Shown here one piece after another: positions 11,550 through 25,172 of a stretch of DNA of 64,000 nucleotides. The stretch's first letter is position 1. The number at the start of each line of letters is the position of its first letter. Made by a program: the position numbers and the translations under genes. The notes beneath the pieces are model-generated. The model was not told the DNA's origin. It worked only from the letters and a program-made list of their open reading frames with translations, and did no database searches. Source of the DNA: Hyaloperonospora brassicae (lineage: Eukaryota > Oomycota > Peronosporomycetes > Peronosporales > Peronosporaceae); the NCBI GenBank assembly GCA_947650285.1, contig CANTFL010001462.1, positions 124,001 to 188,000 on the forward strand, read 5' to 3'.

Positions 11550-12235
11550 ACGCTTTGCTTCGCCCGCGGTACCCGCTGCGACGGATCGTTCACGAACATG
11601 CCGACAAGTCTTTCCGTGCCGTTTCCTCATCGCATTACCTACGATCGAAAGATTCTTTCGTGAGCTCTTGTCGTACATCGCATACCGCACACCTTCGGGT
11701 CATCGAAAGGCTGATAAACCGACCCGACAACTACGAAGGACGCACGGAGCTGCTTTCAAGGCTTGCTATCTCTGTATATGAACAACGCTTTCGACATAAT
11801 GACACGTCAGTAAAGAGACAGCTGGAATGGTGTCTACGTTGCGAAACAGGCTGAAAACGACGCTTTTCGTTTTAGGATCAGTCTCGAAGTCAGAAATCGA
11901 AGTCACAAGTCGAAGTCACAAGTACTTGGTTGATCGCTCGTCTTCACGTCAACTACGTCATTTAACAAATAGCGAATACCTTTCACGAGATTCGGCATCG
12001 GCTTATTCGCATCTCTGTTGCTCTATTCTCGAAAGCATGACCGCAGCAACCGGCTGATCGCGATTGTGCAAGCGACATATCGTGGTCATGTTCAGTTGGC
12101 TGATCATGGCAATACTTGAGTGCCAGGTGATGTGTATTGACGGACAGCACCTGAATGAGCTCGTTGGAGTGTATACCGTGGTTGTGTGAGTGAATAAAGC
12201 GTGTGAAAAGTGTAAACTGAACCAGTGGATGTTGC

Positions 12236-12307
12236 GGGCGCATAGCGCAGTGGTAGCGCGTCCGCTTTGCAAGCGGAAGGCCCCGGGTTCAATCCCCGGT
12301 GTGTCCA
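12236..12307 (+). tRNA. trnA(UGC): tRNA-Ala (UGC), copy 17
   Basis: Consensus sequence, 758-bp step. Confidence 0.96.
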
Positions 12308-12993
12308 ACGCTTTGCTTCGCCCGCGGTACCCGCTGCGACGGATCGTTCACGAACATGCCGACAAGTCTTTCCGTGCCGTTTCCTCATCGCATTACCTAC
12401 GATCGAAAGATTCTTTCGTGAGCTCTTGTCGTACATCGCATACCGCACACCTTCGGGTCATCGAAAGGCTGATAAACCGACCCGACAACTACGAAGCACG
12501 CACGGAGCTGCTTTCAAGGCTTGCTATCTCTGTATATGAACAACGCTTTCGACATAATGACACGTCAGTAAAGAGACAGCTGGAATGGTGTCTACGTTGC
12601 GAAACAGGCGAAAACGACGCTTTTCGTTTTAGGATCAGTCTCGAAGTCAGAAATCGAAGTCACAAGTCGAAGTCACAAGTACTTGGTTGATCGCTCGTCT
12701 TCACGTCAACTACGTCATTTAACAAATAGCGAATACCTTTCACGAGATTCGGTATCGGCTTATTCGCATCTCTGTTGCTCTATCCTCGAAAGCATGACCG
12801 CAGCAACCGGCTGATCGCGATTGTGCATGCGACATATCGTGGTCACGTCCAGTTGGCTGATCATGGCAATACTTGAGTGCCAGGTGATGTGTATTGACGG
12901 ACAGCACCTGAATGAGCTCGTTGGAGTGTATACCGTGGTTGTGTGAGTCAATAAAGCGTGGTGAAAAGTGTAAGCTGAACTAGTGGATGTTGC

Positions 12994-13065
12994 GGGCGCA
13001 TAGCGCAGTGGTAGCGCGTCCGCTTTGCAAGCGGAAGGCCCCGGGTTCAATCCCCGGTGTGTCCA
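12994..13065 (+). tRNA. trnA(UGC): tRNA-Ala (UGC), copy 18
   Basis: Consensus sequence, 758-bp step. The spacer after it is a hybrid of the two unit types, with a shortened 13-bp motif region near 13,400. Confidence 0.96.
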
Positions 13066-13745
13066 ACGCTTTGCTTCGCCCGCGGTACCCGCTGCGACGG
13101 ATCGTTCACGAACATGCCGACAAGTCTTTCCGTGCCGTTTCCTTATCGCATTACCTATGATCGAAAGATTCTTTCGTGAGCTCTTGTCGTACATCGCATA
13201 CCGCACACCTTCGGGTCATCGAAAGGCTGATAAACCGACCCGACGACTACGAAGCACGCACGGAGCTGCTTTCAAGCCTTGCTAGCTCTGTATATGAACA
13301 ACGCTCTCGACATAATGACACGTCATTGAAGAGACAGCCGGAATGGTGTCTACGTTGCGAAACAGGCTGAAACGACGCTTTTCGTTTTGAGCATCAGTCT
13401 CGAAAAACGAAGTCACAAGTCGAAGTCACAAGTACTTGGTTGATCGCTCGTCTTCACGTCAACTACGTCATTTAACAAATAGCGAATACCTTTCACGAGA
13501 TTCGGCATCGGCTTATTCGCATCCCTGTTGCTCTATTCTCGAAAGCATGACCGCAGCAACCGGGTGATCGCGATTGTGCAAGCGACATATCGTGGTCATG
13601 TTCAGTTGGCTGATCATGGCAATACTTGAGTGCCAGGTGATGTGTATTGACGGACAGCACCTGAATGAGCTCGTTGGAGTGTATACCGTGGTTGTGTGAG
13701 TGAATAAAGCGTGTGAAAAGTGTAAACTGAACCAGTGGATGTTGC

Positions 13746-13817
13746 GGGCGCATAGCGCAGTGGTAGCGCGTCCGCTTTGCAAGCGGAAGGCCCCGGGTTC
13801 AATCCCCGGTGTGTCCA
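13746..13817 (+). tRNA. trnA(UGC): tRNA-Ala (UGC), copy 19
   Basis: Consensus sequence; the only 752-bp step in the array. Confidence 0.96.
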
Positions 13818-14502
13818 ACGCTTTGCTTCGCCCGCGGTACCCGCTGCGACGGATCGTTCACGAACATGCCGACAAGTCTTTCCGTGCCGTTTCCTCACCG
13901 CATTACCTACGATCGAAAGATTCTTTCGTGAGCTCTTGTCGTACATCGCATACCGCACACCTTCGGGTCATCGAAAGGCTGATAAACCGACCCGACAACT
14001 ACGAAGGACGCACGGAGCTGCTTTCAAGGCTTGCTATCTCTGTATATGAACAACGCTTTCGACATAATGACACGTCAGTAAAGAGACAGCTGGAATGGTG
14101 TCTACGTTGCGAAACAGGCGAAAACGACGCTTTTCGTTTTAGGATCAGTCTCGAAGTCAGAAATCGAAGTCACAAGTCGAAGTCAAAAGTACTTGGTTGA
14201 TCGCTCGTCTTCACGTCAACTACGTCATTTACCAAATAGCGAATACCTTTCACGAGATTCGGCATCGGCTTATTCGCATCCCTGTTGCTCTATTCTCGAA
14301 AGCATGACCGCAGCAACCGGCTGATCGCGATTGTGCAAGCGACATATCGTGGTCATGTTCAGTTGGCTGATCATGGCAATACTTGAGTGCCAGGTGATGT
14401 GTATTGACGGACAGCACCTGAATGAGCTCGTTGGAGTGTATACCGTGGTTGTGTGAGTGAATAAAGCGTGTGAAAAGTGTAAACTGAACCAGTGGATGTT
14501 GC

Positions 14503-14574
14503 GGGCGCATAGCGCAGTGGTAGCGCGTCCGCTTTGCAAGCGGAAGGCCCCGGGTTCAATCCCCGGTGTGTCCA
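14503..14574 (+). tRNA. trnA(UGC): tRNA-Ala (UGC), copy 20
   Basis: Consensus sequence; first of seventeen consecutive 757-bp steps. Confidence 0.96.
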
Positions 14575-15259
14575 ACGCTTTGCTTCGCCCGCGGTACCCG
14601 CTGCGACGGATCGTTCACGAACATGCCGACAAGTCTTTCCGTGCCGTTTCCTCATCGCATTACCTACGATCGAAAGATTCTTTCGTGAGCTCTTGTCGTA
14701 CATCGCATACCGCACACCTTCGGGTCATCGAAAGGCTGATAAACCGACCCGACAACTACGAAGGACGCACGGAGCTGCTTTCAAGGCTTGCTATCTCTGT
14801 ATATGAACAACGCTTTCGACATAATGACACGTCAGTAAAGAGACAGCTGGAATGGTGTCTACATTCCGAAACAGGCGAAAACGACGCTTTTCGTTTTAGG
14901 ATCAGTCTCGAAGTCAGAAATCGAAGTCACAAGTCGAAGTCACAAGTACTTGGTTGATCGCTCGTCTTCACGTCAACTACGTCATTTAACAAATAGCGAA
15001 TACCTTTCACGAGATTCGGCATCGGCTTATTCGCATCCCTGTTGCTCTATTCTCGAAAGCATGACCGCAGCAACCGGGTGATCGCGATTGTGCAAGCGAC
15101 ATATCGTGGTCATGTTCAGTTGGCTGATCATGGCAATACTTGAGTGCCAGGTGATGTGTATTGACGGACAGCACCTGAATGAGCTCGTTGGAGTGTATAC
15201 CGTGGTTGTGTGAGTGAATAAAGCGTGTGAAAAGTGTAAACTGAACCAGTGGATGTTGC

Positions 15260-15331
15260 GGGCGCATAGCGCAGTGGTAGCGCGTCCGCTTTGCAAGCGG
15301 AAGGCCCCGGGTTCAATCCCCGGTGTGTCCA
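15260..15331 (+). tRNA. trnA(UGC): tRNA-Ala (UGC), copy 21
   Basis: Consensus sequence, 757-bp step. Confidence 0.96.
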
Positions 15332-16016
15332 ACGCTTTGCTTCGCCCGCGGTACCCGCTGCGACGGATCGTTCACGAACATGCCGACAAGTCTTTCCGTG
15401 CCGTTTCCTCGTCGCATTACCTACGATCGAAAGATTCTTTCGTGAGCTCTTGTCGTACATCGCATACCGCACACCTTCGGGTCATCGAAAGGCTGATAAA
15501 CCGACCCGACAACTACGAAGGACGCACGGAGCTGCTTTCAAGGCTTGCTATCTCTGTATATGAACAACGCTTTCGACATAATGACACGTCAGTAAAGAGA
15601 CAGCTGGAATGGTGTCTACGTTGCGAAACAGGCGAAAACGACGCTTTTCGTTTTAGGATCAGTCTCGAAGTCAGAAATCGAAGTCACAAGTCGAAGTCAA
15701 AAGTACTTGGTTGATCGCTCGTCTTCACGTCAACTACGTCATTTAACAAATAGCGAATACCTTTCACGAGATTCGGCATCGGCTTATTCGCATCCCTGTT
15801 GCTCTATTCTCGAAAGCATGACCGCAGCAACCGGGTGATCGCGATTGTGCAAGCGACATATCGTGGTCATGTTCAGTTGGCTGATCATGGCAATACTTGA
15901 GTGCCAGGTGATGTGTATTGACGGACAGCACCTGAATGAGCTCGTTGGAGTGTATACCGTGGTTGTGTGAGTGAATAAAGCGTGTGAAAAGTGTAAACTG
16001 AACCAGTGGATGTTGC

Positions 16017-16088
16017 GGGCGCATAGCGCAGTGGTAGCGCGTCCGCTTTGCAAGCGGAAGGCCCCGGGTTCAATCCCCGGTGTGTCCA
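16017..16088 (+). tRNA. trnA(UGC): tRNA-Ala (UGC), copy 22
   Basis: Consensus sequence, 757-bp step. Confidence 0.96.
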
Positions 16089-16773
16089 ACGCTTTGCTTC
16101 GCCCGCGGTACCCGCTGCGACGGATCGTTCACGAACATGCCGACAAGTCTTTCCGTGCCGTTTCCTCGTCGCATTACCTACGATCGAAAGATTCTTTCGT
16201 GAGCTCTTGTCGTACATCGCATACCGCACACCTTCGGGTCATCGAAAGGCTGATAAACCGACCCGACAACTACGAAGGACGCACGGAGCTGCTTTCAAGG
16301 CTTGCTATCTCTGTATATGAACAACGCTTTCGACATAATGACACGTCAGTAAAGAGACAGCTGGAATGTTGTCTACATTCCGAAACAGGCGAAAACGACG
16401 CTTTTCGTTTTAGGATCAGTCTCGAAGTCAGAAATCGAAGTCACAAGTCGAAGTCACAAGTACTTGGTTGATCGCTCGTCTTCACGTCAACTACGTCATT
16501 TAACAAATAGCGAATACCTTTCACGAGATTCGGCATCGGCTTATTCGCATCCCTGTTGCTCTATTCTCGAAAGCATGACCGCAGCAACCGGGTGATCGCG
16601 ATTGTGCAAGCGACATATCGTGGTCATGTTCAGTTGGCTGATCATGGCAATACTTGAGTGCCAGGTGATGTGTATTGACGGACAGCACCTGAATGAGCTC
16701 GTTGGAGTGTATACCGTGGTTGTGTGAGTGAATAAAGCGTGTGAAAAGTGTAAACTGAACCAGTGGATGTTGC

Positions 16774-16845
16774 GGGCGCATAGCGCAGTGGTAGCGCGTC
16801 CGCTTTGCAAGCGGAAGGCCCCGGGTTCAATCCCCGGTGTGTCCA
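16774..16845 (+). tRNA. trnA(UGC): tRNA-Ala (UGC), copy 23
   Basis: Consensus sequence, 757-bp step. Confidence 0.96.
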
Positions 16846-17530
16846 ACGCTTTGCTTCGCCCGCGGTACCCGCTGCGACGGATCGTTCACGAACATGCCGA
16901 CAAGTCTTTCCGTGCCGTTTCCTCGTCGCATTACCTACGATCGAAAGATTCTTTCGTGAGCTCTTGTCGTACATCGCATACCGCACACCTTCGGGTCATC
17001 GAAAGGCTGATAAACCGACCCGACAACTACGAAGGACGCACGGAGCTGCTTTCAAGGCTTGCTATCTCTGTATATGAACAACGCTTTCGACATAATGACA
17101 CGTCAGTAAAGAGACAGCTGGAATGTTGTCTACATTCCGAAAAAGGCGAAAACGACGCTTTTCGTTTTAGGATCAGTCTCGAAGTCAGAAATCGAAGTCA
17201 CAAGTCGAAGTCACAAGTACTTGGTTGATCGCTCGTCTTCACGTCAACTACGTCATTTAACAAATAGCGAATACCTTTCACGAGATTCGGCATCGGCTTA
17301 TTCGCATCCCTGTTGCTCTATTCTCGAAAGCATGACCGCAGCAACCGGGTGATCGCGATTGTGCAAGCGACATATCGTGGTCATGTTCAGTTGGCTGATC
17401 ATGGCAATACTTGAGTGCCAGGTGATGTGTATTGACGGACAGCACCTGAATGAGCTCGTTGGAGTGTATACCGTGGTTGTGTGAGTGAATAAAGCGTGTG
17501 AAAAGTGTAAACTGAACCAGTGGATGTTGC

Positions 17531-17602
17531 GGGCGCATAGCGCAGTGGTAGCGCGTCCGCTTTGCAAGCGGAAGGCCCCGGGTTCAATCCCCGGTGTGTC
17601 CA
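17531..17602 (+). tRNA. trnA(UGC): tRNA-Ala (UGC), copy 24
   Basis: Consensus sequence, 757-bp step. Confidence 0.96.
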
Positions 17603-18287
17603 ACGCTTTGCTTCGCCCGCGGTACCCGCTGCGACGGATCGTTCACGAACATGCCGACAAGTCTTTCCGTGCCGTTTCCTCGTCGCATTACCTACGATCG
17701 AAAGATTCTTTCGTGAGCTCTTGTCGTACATCGCATACCGCACACCTTCGGGTCATCGAAAGGCTGATAAACCGACCCGACAACTACGAAGGACGCACGG
17801 AGCTGCTTTCAAGGCTTGCTATCTCTGTATATGAACAACGCTTTCGACATAATGACACGTCAGTAAAGAGACAGCTGGAATGTTGTCTACATTCCGAAAA
17901 AGGCGAAAACGACGCTTTTCGTTTTAGGATCAGTCTCGAAGTCAGAAATCGAAGTCACAAGTCGAAGTCAAAAGTACTTGGTTGATCGCTCGTCTTCACG
18001 TCAACTACGTCATTTAACAAATAGCGAATACCTTTCACGAGATTCGGCATCGGCTTATTCGCATCCCTGTTGCTCTATTCTCGAAAGCATGACCGCAGCA
18101 ACCGGGTGATCGCGATTGTGCAAGCGACATATCGTGGTCATGTTCAGTTGGCTGATCATGGCAATACTTGAGTGCCAGGTGATGTGTATTGACGGACAGC
18201 ACCTGAATGAGCTCGTTGGAGTGTATACCGTGGTTGTGTGAGTGAATAAAGCGTGTGAAAAGTGTAAACTGAACCAGTGGATGTTGC

Positions 18288-18359
18288 GGGCGCATAGCGC
18301 AGTGGTAGCGCGTCCGCTTTGCAAGCGGAAGGCCCCGGGTTCAATCCCCGGTGTGTCCA
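18288..18359 (+). tRNA. trnA(UGC): tRNA-Ala (UGC), copy 25
   Basis: Consensus sequence, 757-bp step. Confidence 0.96.
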
Positions 18360-19044
18360 ACGCTTTGCTTCGCCCGCGGTACCCGCTGCGACGGATCGTT
18401 CACGAACATGCCGACAAGTCTTTCCGTGCCGTTTCCTCGTCGCATTACCTACGATCGAAAGATTCTTTCGTGAGCTCTTGTCGTACATCGCATACCGCAC
18501 ACCTTCGGGTCATCGAAAGGCTGATAAACCGACCCGACAACTACGAAGGACGCACGGAGCTGCTTTCAAGGCTTGCTATCTCTGTATATGAACAACGCTT
18601 TCGACATAATGACACGTCAGTAAAGAGACAGCTGGAATGTTGTCTACATTCCGAAAAAGGCTAAAACGACGCTTTTCGTTTTAGGATCAGTCTCGAAGTC
18701 AGAAATCGAAGTCACAAGTCGAAGTCACAAGTACTTGGTTGATCGCTCGTCTCCACGTCAACTACGTCATTTAACAAATAGCGAATACCTTTCACGAGAT
18801 TCGGCATCGGCTTATTCGCATCCCTGTTGCTCTATTCTCGAAAGCATGACCGCAGCAACCGGGTGATCGCGATTGTGCAAGCGACATATCGTGGTCATGT
18901 TCAGTTGGCTGATCATGGCAATACTTGAGTGCCAGGTGATGTGTATTGACGGACAGCACCTGAATGAGCTCGTTGGAGTGTATACCGTGGTTGTGTGAGT
19001 GAATAAAGCGTGTGAAAAGTGTAAACTGAACCAGTGGATGTTGC

Positions 19045-19116
19045 GGGCGCATAGCGCAGTGGTAGCGCGTCCGCTTTGCAAGCGGAAGGCCCCGGGTTCA
19101 ATCCCCGGTGTGTCCA
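19045..19116 (+). tRNA. trnA(UGC): tRNA-Ala (UGC), copy 26
   Basis: Consensus sequence, 757-bp step. Confidence 0.96.
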
Positions 19117-19801
19117 ACGCTTTGCTTCGCCCGCGGTACCCGCTGCGACGGATCGTTCACGAACATGCCGACAAGTCTTTCCGTGCCGTTTCCTCGTCGC
19201 ATTACCTACGATCGAAAGATTCTTTCGTGAGCTCTTGTCGTACATCGCATACCGCACACCTTCGGGTCATCGAAAGGCTGATAAACCGACCCGACAACTA
19301 CGAAGGACGCACGGAGCTGCTTTCAAGGCTTGCTATCTCTGTATATGAACAACGCTTTCGACATAATGACACGTCAGTAAAGAGACAGCTGGAATGTTGT
19401 CTACATTCCGAAAAAGGCGAAAACGACGCTTTTCGTTTTAGGATCAGTCTCGAAGTCAGAAATCGAAGTCACAAGTCGAAGTCACAAGTACTTGGTTGAT
19501 CGCTCGTCTTCACGTCAACTACGTCATTTAACAAATAGCGAATACCTTTCACGAGATTCGGCATCGGCTTATTCGCATCCCTGTTGCTCTATTCTCGAAA
19601 GCATGACCGCAGCAACCGGGTGATCGCGATTGTGCAAGCGACATATCGTGGTCATGTTCAGTTGGCTGATCATGGCAATACTTGAGTGCCAGGTGATGTG
19701 TATTGACGGACAGCACCTGAATGAGCTCGTTGGAGTGTATACCGTGGTTGTGTGAGTGAATAAAGCGTGTGAAAAGTGTAAACTGAACCAGTGGATGTTG
19801 C

Positions 19802-19873
19802 GGGCGCATAGCGCAGTGGTAGCGCGTCCGCTTTGCAAGCGGAAGGCCCCGGGTTCAATCCCCGGTGTGTCCA
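19802..19873 (+). tRNA. trnA(UGC): tRNA-Ala (UGC), copy 27
   Basis: Consensus sequence, 757-bp step. The downstream palindrome is altered to cgagagattctttcg. Confidence 0.96.
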
Positions 19874-20558
19874 ACGCTTTGCTTCGCCCGCGGTACCCGC
19901 TGCGACGGATTGTTCACGAACATGCCGACAAGTCTTTCCGTGCCGTTTCCTCACCGCATTACCTACGATCGAGAGATTCTTTCGTGAGCTCTTGTCGTAC
20001 ATCGCATACCGCACACCTTCGGGTCATCGAAAGGCTGATAAACCGACCCGACAACTACGAAGGACGCACGGAGCTGCTTTCAAGGCTTGCTATCTCTGTA
20101 TATGAACAACGCTTTCGACATAATGACACGTCAGTAAAGAGACAGCTGGAATGGTGTCTACATTCCGAAACAGGCGAAAACGACGCTTTTCGTTTTAGGA
20201 TCAGTCTCGAAGTCAGAAATCGAAGTCACAAGTCGAAGTCAAAAGTACTTGGTTGATCGCTCGTCTTCACGTCAACTACGTCATTTAACAAATAGCGAAT
20301 ACCTTTCACGAGATTCGGCATCGGCTTATTCGCATCCCTGTTGCTCTATTCTCGAAAGCATGACCGCAGCAACCGGGTGATCGCGATTGTGCAAGCGACA
20401 TATCGTGGTCATGTTCAGTTGGCTGATCATGGCAATACTTGAGTGCCAGGTGATGTGTATTGACGGACAGCACCTGAATGAGCTCGTTGGAGTGTATACC
20501 GTGGTTGTGTGAGTGAATAAAGCGTGTGAAAAGTGTAAACTGAACCAGTGGATGTTGC

Positions 20559-20630
20559 GGGCGCATAGCGCAGTGGTAGCGCGTCCGCTTTGCAAGCGGA
20601 AGGCCCCGGGTTCAATCCCCGGTGTGTCCA
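20559..20630 (+). tRNA. trnA(UGC): tRNA-Ala (UGC), copy 28
   Basis: Consensus sequence, 757-bp step. Confidence 0.96.
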
Positions 20631-21315
20631 ACGCTTTGCTTCGCCCGCGGTACCCGCTGCGACGGATCGTTCACGAACATGCCGACAAGTCTTTCCGTGC
20701 CGTTTCCTCGTCGCATTACCTACGATCGAAAGATTCTTTCGTGAGCTCTTGTCGTACATCGCATACCGCACACCTTCGGGTCATCGAAAGGCTGATAAAC
20801 CGACCCGACAACTACGAAGGACGCACGGAGCTGCTTTCAAGGCTTGCTATCTCTGTATATGAACAACGCTTTCGACATAATGACACGTCAGTAAAGAGAC
20901 AGCTGGAATGGTGTCTACATTCCGAAACAGGCGAAAACGACGCTTTTCGTTTTAGGATCAGTCTCGAAGTCAGAAATCGAAGTCACAAGTCGAAGTCACA
21001 AGTACTTGGTTGATCGCTCGTCTTCACGTCAACTACGTCATTTAACAAATAGTGAATACCTTTCACGAGATTCGGCATCGGCTTATTCGCATCCCTGTTG
21101 CTCTATTCTCGAAAGCATGACCGCAGCAACCGGGTGATCGCGATTGTGCAAGCGACATATCGTGGTCATGTTCAGTTGGCTGATCATGGCAATACTTGAG
21201 TGCCAGGTGATGTGTATTGACGGACAGCACCTGAATGAGCTCGTTGGAGTGTATACCGTGGTTGTGTGAGTGAATAAAGCGTGTGAAAAGTGTAAACTGA
21301 ACCAGTGGATGTTGC

Positions 21316-21387
21316 GGGCGCATAGCGCAGTGGTAGCGCGTCCGCTTTGCAAGCGGAAGGCCCCGGGTTCAATCCCCGGTGTGTCCA
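21316..21387 (+). tRNA. trnA(UGC): tRNA-Ala (UGC), copy 29
   Basis: Consensus sequence, 757-bp step. Confidence 0.96.
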
Positions 21388-22072
21388 ACGCTTTGCTTCG
21401 CCCGCGGTACCCGCTGCGACGGATCGTTCACGAACATGCCGACAAGTCTTTCCGTGCCGTTTCCTCGTCGCATTACCTACGATCGAAAGATTCTTTCGTG
21501 AGCTCTTGTCGTACATCGCATACCGCACACCTTCGGGTCATCGAAAGGCTGATAAACCGACCCGACAACTACGAAGGACGCACGGAGCTGCTTTCAAGGC
21601 TTGCTATCTCTGTATATGAACAACGCTTTCGACATAATGACACGTCAGTAAAGAGACAGCTGGAATGGTGTCTACATTCCGAAACAGGCGAAAACGACGC
21701 TTTTCGTTTTAGGATCAGTCTCGAAGTCAGAAATCGAAGTCACAAGTCGAAGTCACAAGTACTTGGTTGATCGCTCGTCTTCACGTCAACTACGTCATTT
21801 AACAAATAGCGAATACCTTTCACGAGATTCGGCATCGGCTTATTCGCATCCCTGTTGCTCTATTCTCGAAAGCATGACCGCAGCAACCGGGTGATCGCGA
21901 TTGTGCAAGCGACATATCGTGGTCATGTTCAGTTGGCTGATCATGGCAATACTTGAGTGCCAGGTGATGTGTATTGACGGACAGCACCTGAATGAGCTCG
22001 TTGGAGTGTATACCGTGGTTGTGTGAGTGAATAAAGCGTGTGAAAAGTGTAAACTGAACCAGTGGATGTTGC

Positions 22073-22144
22073 GGGCGCATAGCGCAGTGGTAGCGCGTCC
22101 GCTTTGCAAGCGGAAGGCCCCGGGTTCAATCCCCGGTGTGTCCA
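22073..22144 (+). tRNA. trnA(UGC): tRNA-Ala (UGC), copy 30
   Basis: Consensus sequence, 757-bp step. Confidence 0.96.
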
Positions 22145-22829
22145 ACGCTTTGCTTCGCCCGCGGTACCCGCTGCGACGGATCGTTCACGAACATGCCGAC
22201 AAGTCTTTCCGTGCCGTTTCCTCATCGCATTACCTACGATCGAAAGATTCTTTCGTGAGCTCTTGTCGTACATCGCATACCGCACACCTTCGGGTCATCG
22301 AAAGGCTGATAAACCGACCCGACAACTACGAAGGACGCACGGAGCTGCTTTCAAGGCTTGCTATCTCTGTATATGAACAACGCTTTCGACATAATGACAC
22401 GTCAGTAAAGAGACAGCTGGAATGGTGTCTACATTCCGAAAAAGGCGAAAACGACGCTTTTCGTTTTAGGATCAGTCTCGAAGTCAGAAATCGAAGTCAC
22501 AAGTCGAAGTCAAAAGTACTTGGTTGATCGCTCGTCTTCACGTCAACTACGTCATTTAACAAATAGCGAATACCTTTCACGAGATTCGGCATCGGCTTAT
22601 TCGCATCCCTGTTGCTCTATTCTCGAAAGCATGACCGCAGCAACCGGGTGATCGCGATTGTGCAAGCGACATATCGTGGTCATGTTCAGTTGGCTGATCA
22701 TGGCAATACTTGAGTGCCAGGTGATGTGTATTGACGGACAGCACCTGAATGAGCTCGTTGGAGTGTATACCGTGGTTGTGTGAGTGAATAAAGCGTGTGA
22801 AAAGTGTAAACTGAACCAGTGGATGTTGC

Positions 22830-22901
22830 GGGCGCATAGCGCAGTGGTAGCGCGTCCGCTTTGCAAGCGGAAGGCCCCGGGTTCAATCCCCGGTGTGTCC
22901 A
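22830..22901 (+). tRNA. trnA(UGC): tRNA-Ala (UGC), copy 31
   Basis: Consensus sequence, 757-bp step. Confidence 0.96.
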
Positions 22902-23586
22902 ACGCTTTGCTTCGCCCGCGGTACCCGCTGCGACGGATCGTTCACGAACATGCCGACAAGTCTTTCCGTGCCGTTTCCTCATCGCATTACCTACGATCGA
23001 AAGATTCTTTCGTGAGCTCTTGTCGTACATCGCATACCGCACACCTTCGGGTCATCGAAAGGCTGATAAACCGACCCGACAACTACGAAGGACGCACGGA
23101 GCTGCTTTCAAGGCTTGCTATCTCTGTATATGAACAACGCTTTCGACATAATGACACGTCAGTAAAGAGACAGCTGGAATGGTGTCTACGTTCCGAAACA
23201 GGCGAAAACGACGCTTTTCGTTTTAGGATCAGTCTCGAAGTCAGAAATCGAAGTCACAAGTCGAAGTCAAAAGTACTTGGTTGATCGCTCGTCTTCACGT
23301 CAACTACGTCATTTAACAAATAGCGAATACCTTTCACGAGATTCGGCATCGGCTTATTCGCATCCCTGTTGCTCTATTCTCGAAAGCATGACCGCAGCAA
23401 CCGGGTGATCGCGATTGTGCAAGCGACATATCGTGGTCATGTTCAGTTGGCTGATCATGGCAATACTTGAGTGCCAGGTGATGTGTATTGACGGACAGCA
23501 CCTGAATGAGCTCGTTGGAGTGTATACCGTGGTTGTGTGAGTGAATAAAGCGTGTGAAAAGTGTAAACTGAACCAGTGGATGTTGC

Positions 23587-23658
23587 GGGCGCATAGCGCA
23601 GTGGTAGCGCGTCCGCTTTGCAAGCGGAAGGCCCCGGGTTCAATCCCCGGTGTGTCCA
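23587..23658 (+). tRNA. trnA(UGC): tRNA-Ala (UGC), copy 32
   Basis: Consensus sequence, 757-bp step. The spacer carries a T4 run at 23,873-23,876, 215 nt after the tRNA end, absent from most units. Confidence 0.96.
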
Positions 23659-24343
23659 ACGCTTTGCTTCGCCCGCGGTACCCGCTGCGACGGATTGTTC
23701 ACGAACATGCCGACAAGTCTTTCCGTGCCGTTTCCTCACCGCATTACCTACGATCGAGAGATTCTTTCGTGAGCTCTTGTCGTACATCGCATACCGCACA
23801 CCTTCGGGTCATCGAAAGGCTGATAAACCGACCCGACAACTACGAAGGACGCACGGAGCTGCTTTTAAGGCTTGCTATCTCTGTATATGAACAACGCTTT
23901 CGACATAATGACACGTCAGTAAAGAGACAGCTGGAATGGTGTCTACGTTGCGAAACAGGCGAAAACGACGCTTTTCGTTTTAGGATCAGTCTCGAAGTCA
24001 GAAATCGAAGTCACAAGTCGAAGTCAAAAGTACTTGGTTGATCGCTCGTCTTCACGTCAACTACGTCATTTACCAAATAGCGAATACCTTTCACGAGATT
24101 CGGCATCGGCTTATTCGCATCCCTGTTGCTCTATTCTCGAAAGCATGACCGCAGCAACCGGGTGATCGCGATTGTGCAAGCGACATATCGTGGTCATGTT
24201 CAGTTGGCTGATCATGGCAATACTTGAGTGCCAGGTGATGTGTATTGACGGACAGCACCTGAATGAGCTCGTTGGAGTGTATACCGTGGTTGTGTGAGTG
24301 AATAAAGCGTGTGAAAAGTGTAAACTGAACCAGTGGATGTTGC

Positions 24344-24415
24344 GGGCGCATAGCGCAGTGGTAGCGCGTCCGCTTTGCAAGCGGAAGGCCCCGGGTTCAA
24401 TCCCCGGTGTGTCCA
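24344..24415 (+). tRNA. trnA(UGC): tRNA-Ala (UGC), copy 33
   Basis: Consensus sequence, 757-bp step. The spacer shares ttgacgtac and aaatagcaaatac with copy 34. Confidence 0.96.
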
Positions 24416-25100
24416 ACGCTTTGCTTCGCCCGCGGTACCCGCTGCGACGGATTGTTCACGAACATGCCGACAAGTCTTTCCGTGCCGTTTCCTCACCGCA
24501 TTACCTACGATCGAGAGATTCTTTCGTGAGCTCTTGACGTACATCGCATACCGCACACCTTCGGGTCATCGAAAGGCTGATAAACCGACCCGACAACTAC
24601 GAAGGACGCACGGAGCTGCTTTTAAGGCTTGCTATCTCTGTATATGAACAACGCTTTCGACATAATGACACGTCAGTAAAGAGACAGATGGAATGGTGTC
24701 TACGTTGCGAAACAGGCGAAAACGACGCTTTTCGTTTTAGGATCAGTCTCGAAGTCAGAAATCGAAGTCACAAGTCGAAGTCAAAAGTACTTGGTTGATC
24801 GCTCGTCTTCACGTCAACTACGTCATTTACCAAATAGCAAATACCTTTCACGAGATTCGGCATCGGCTTATTCGCATCCCTGTTGCTCTATTCTCGAAAG
24901 CATGACCGCAGCAACCGGGTGATCGCGATTGTGCAAGCGACATATCGTGGTCATGTTCAGTTGGCTGATCATGGCAATACTTGAGTGCCAGGTGATGTGT
25001 ATTGACGGACAGCACCTGAATGAGCTCGTTGGAGTGTATACCGTGGTTGTGTGAGTGAATAAAGCGTGTGAAAAGTGTAAACTGAACCAGTGGATGTTGC

Positions 25101-25172
25101 GGGCGCATAGCGCAGTGGTAGCGCGTCCGCTTTGCAAGCGGAAGGCCCCGGGTTCAATCCCCGGTGTGTCCA
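25101..25172 (+). tRNA. trnA(UGC): tRNA-Ala (UGC), copy 34
   Basis: Consensus sequence, 757-bp step. The unit looks like a very recent duplicate of the copy 33 unit. Confidence 0.96.
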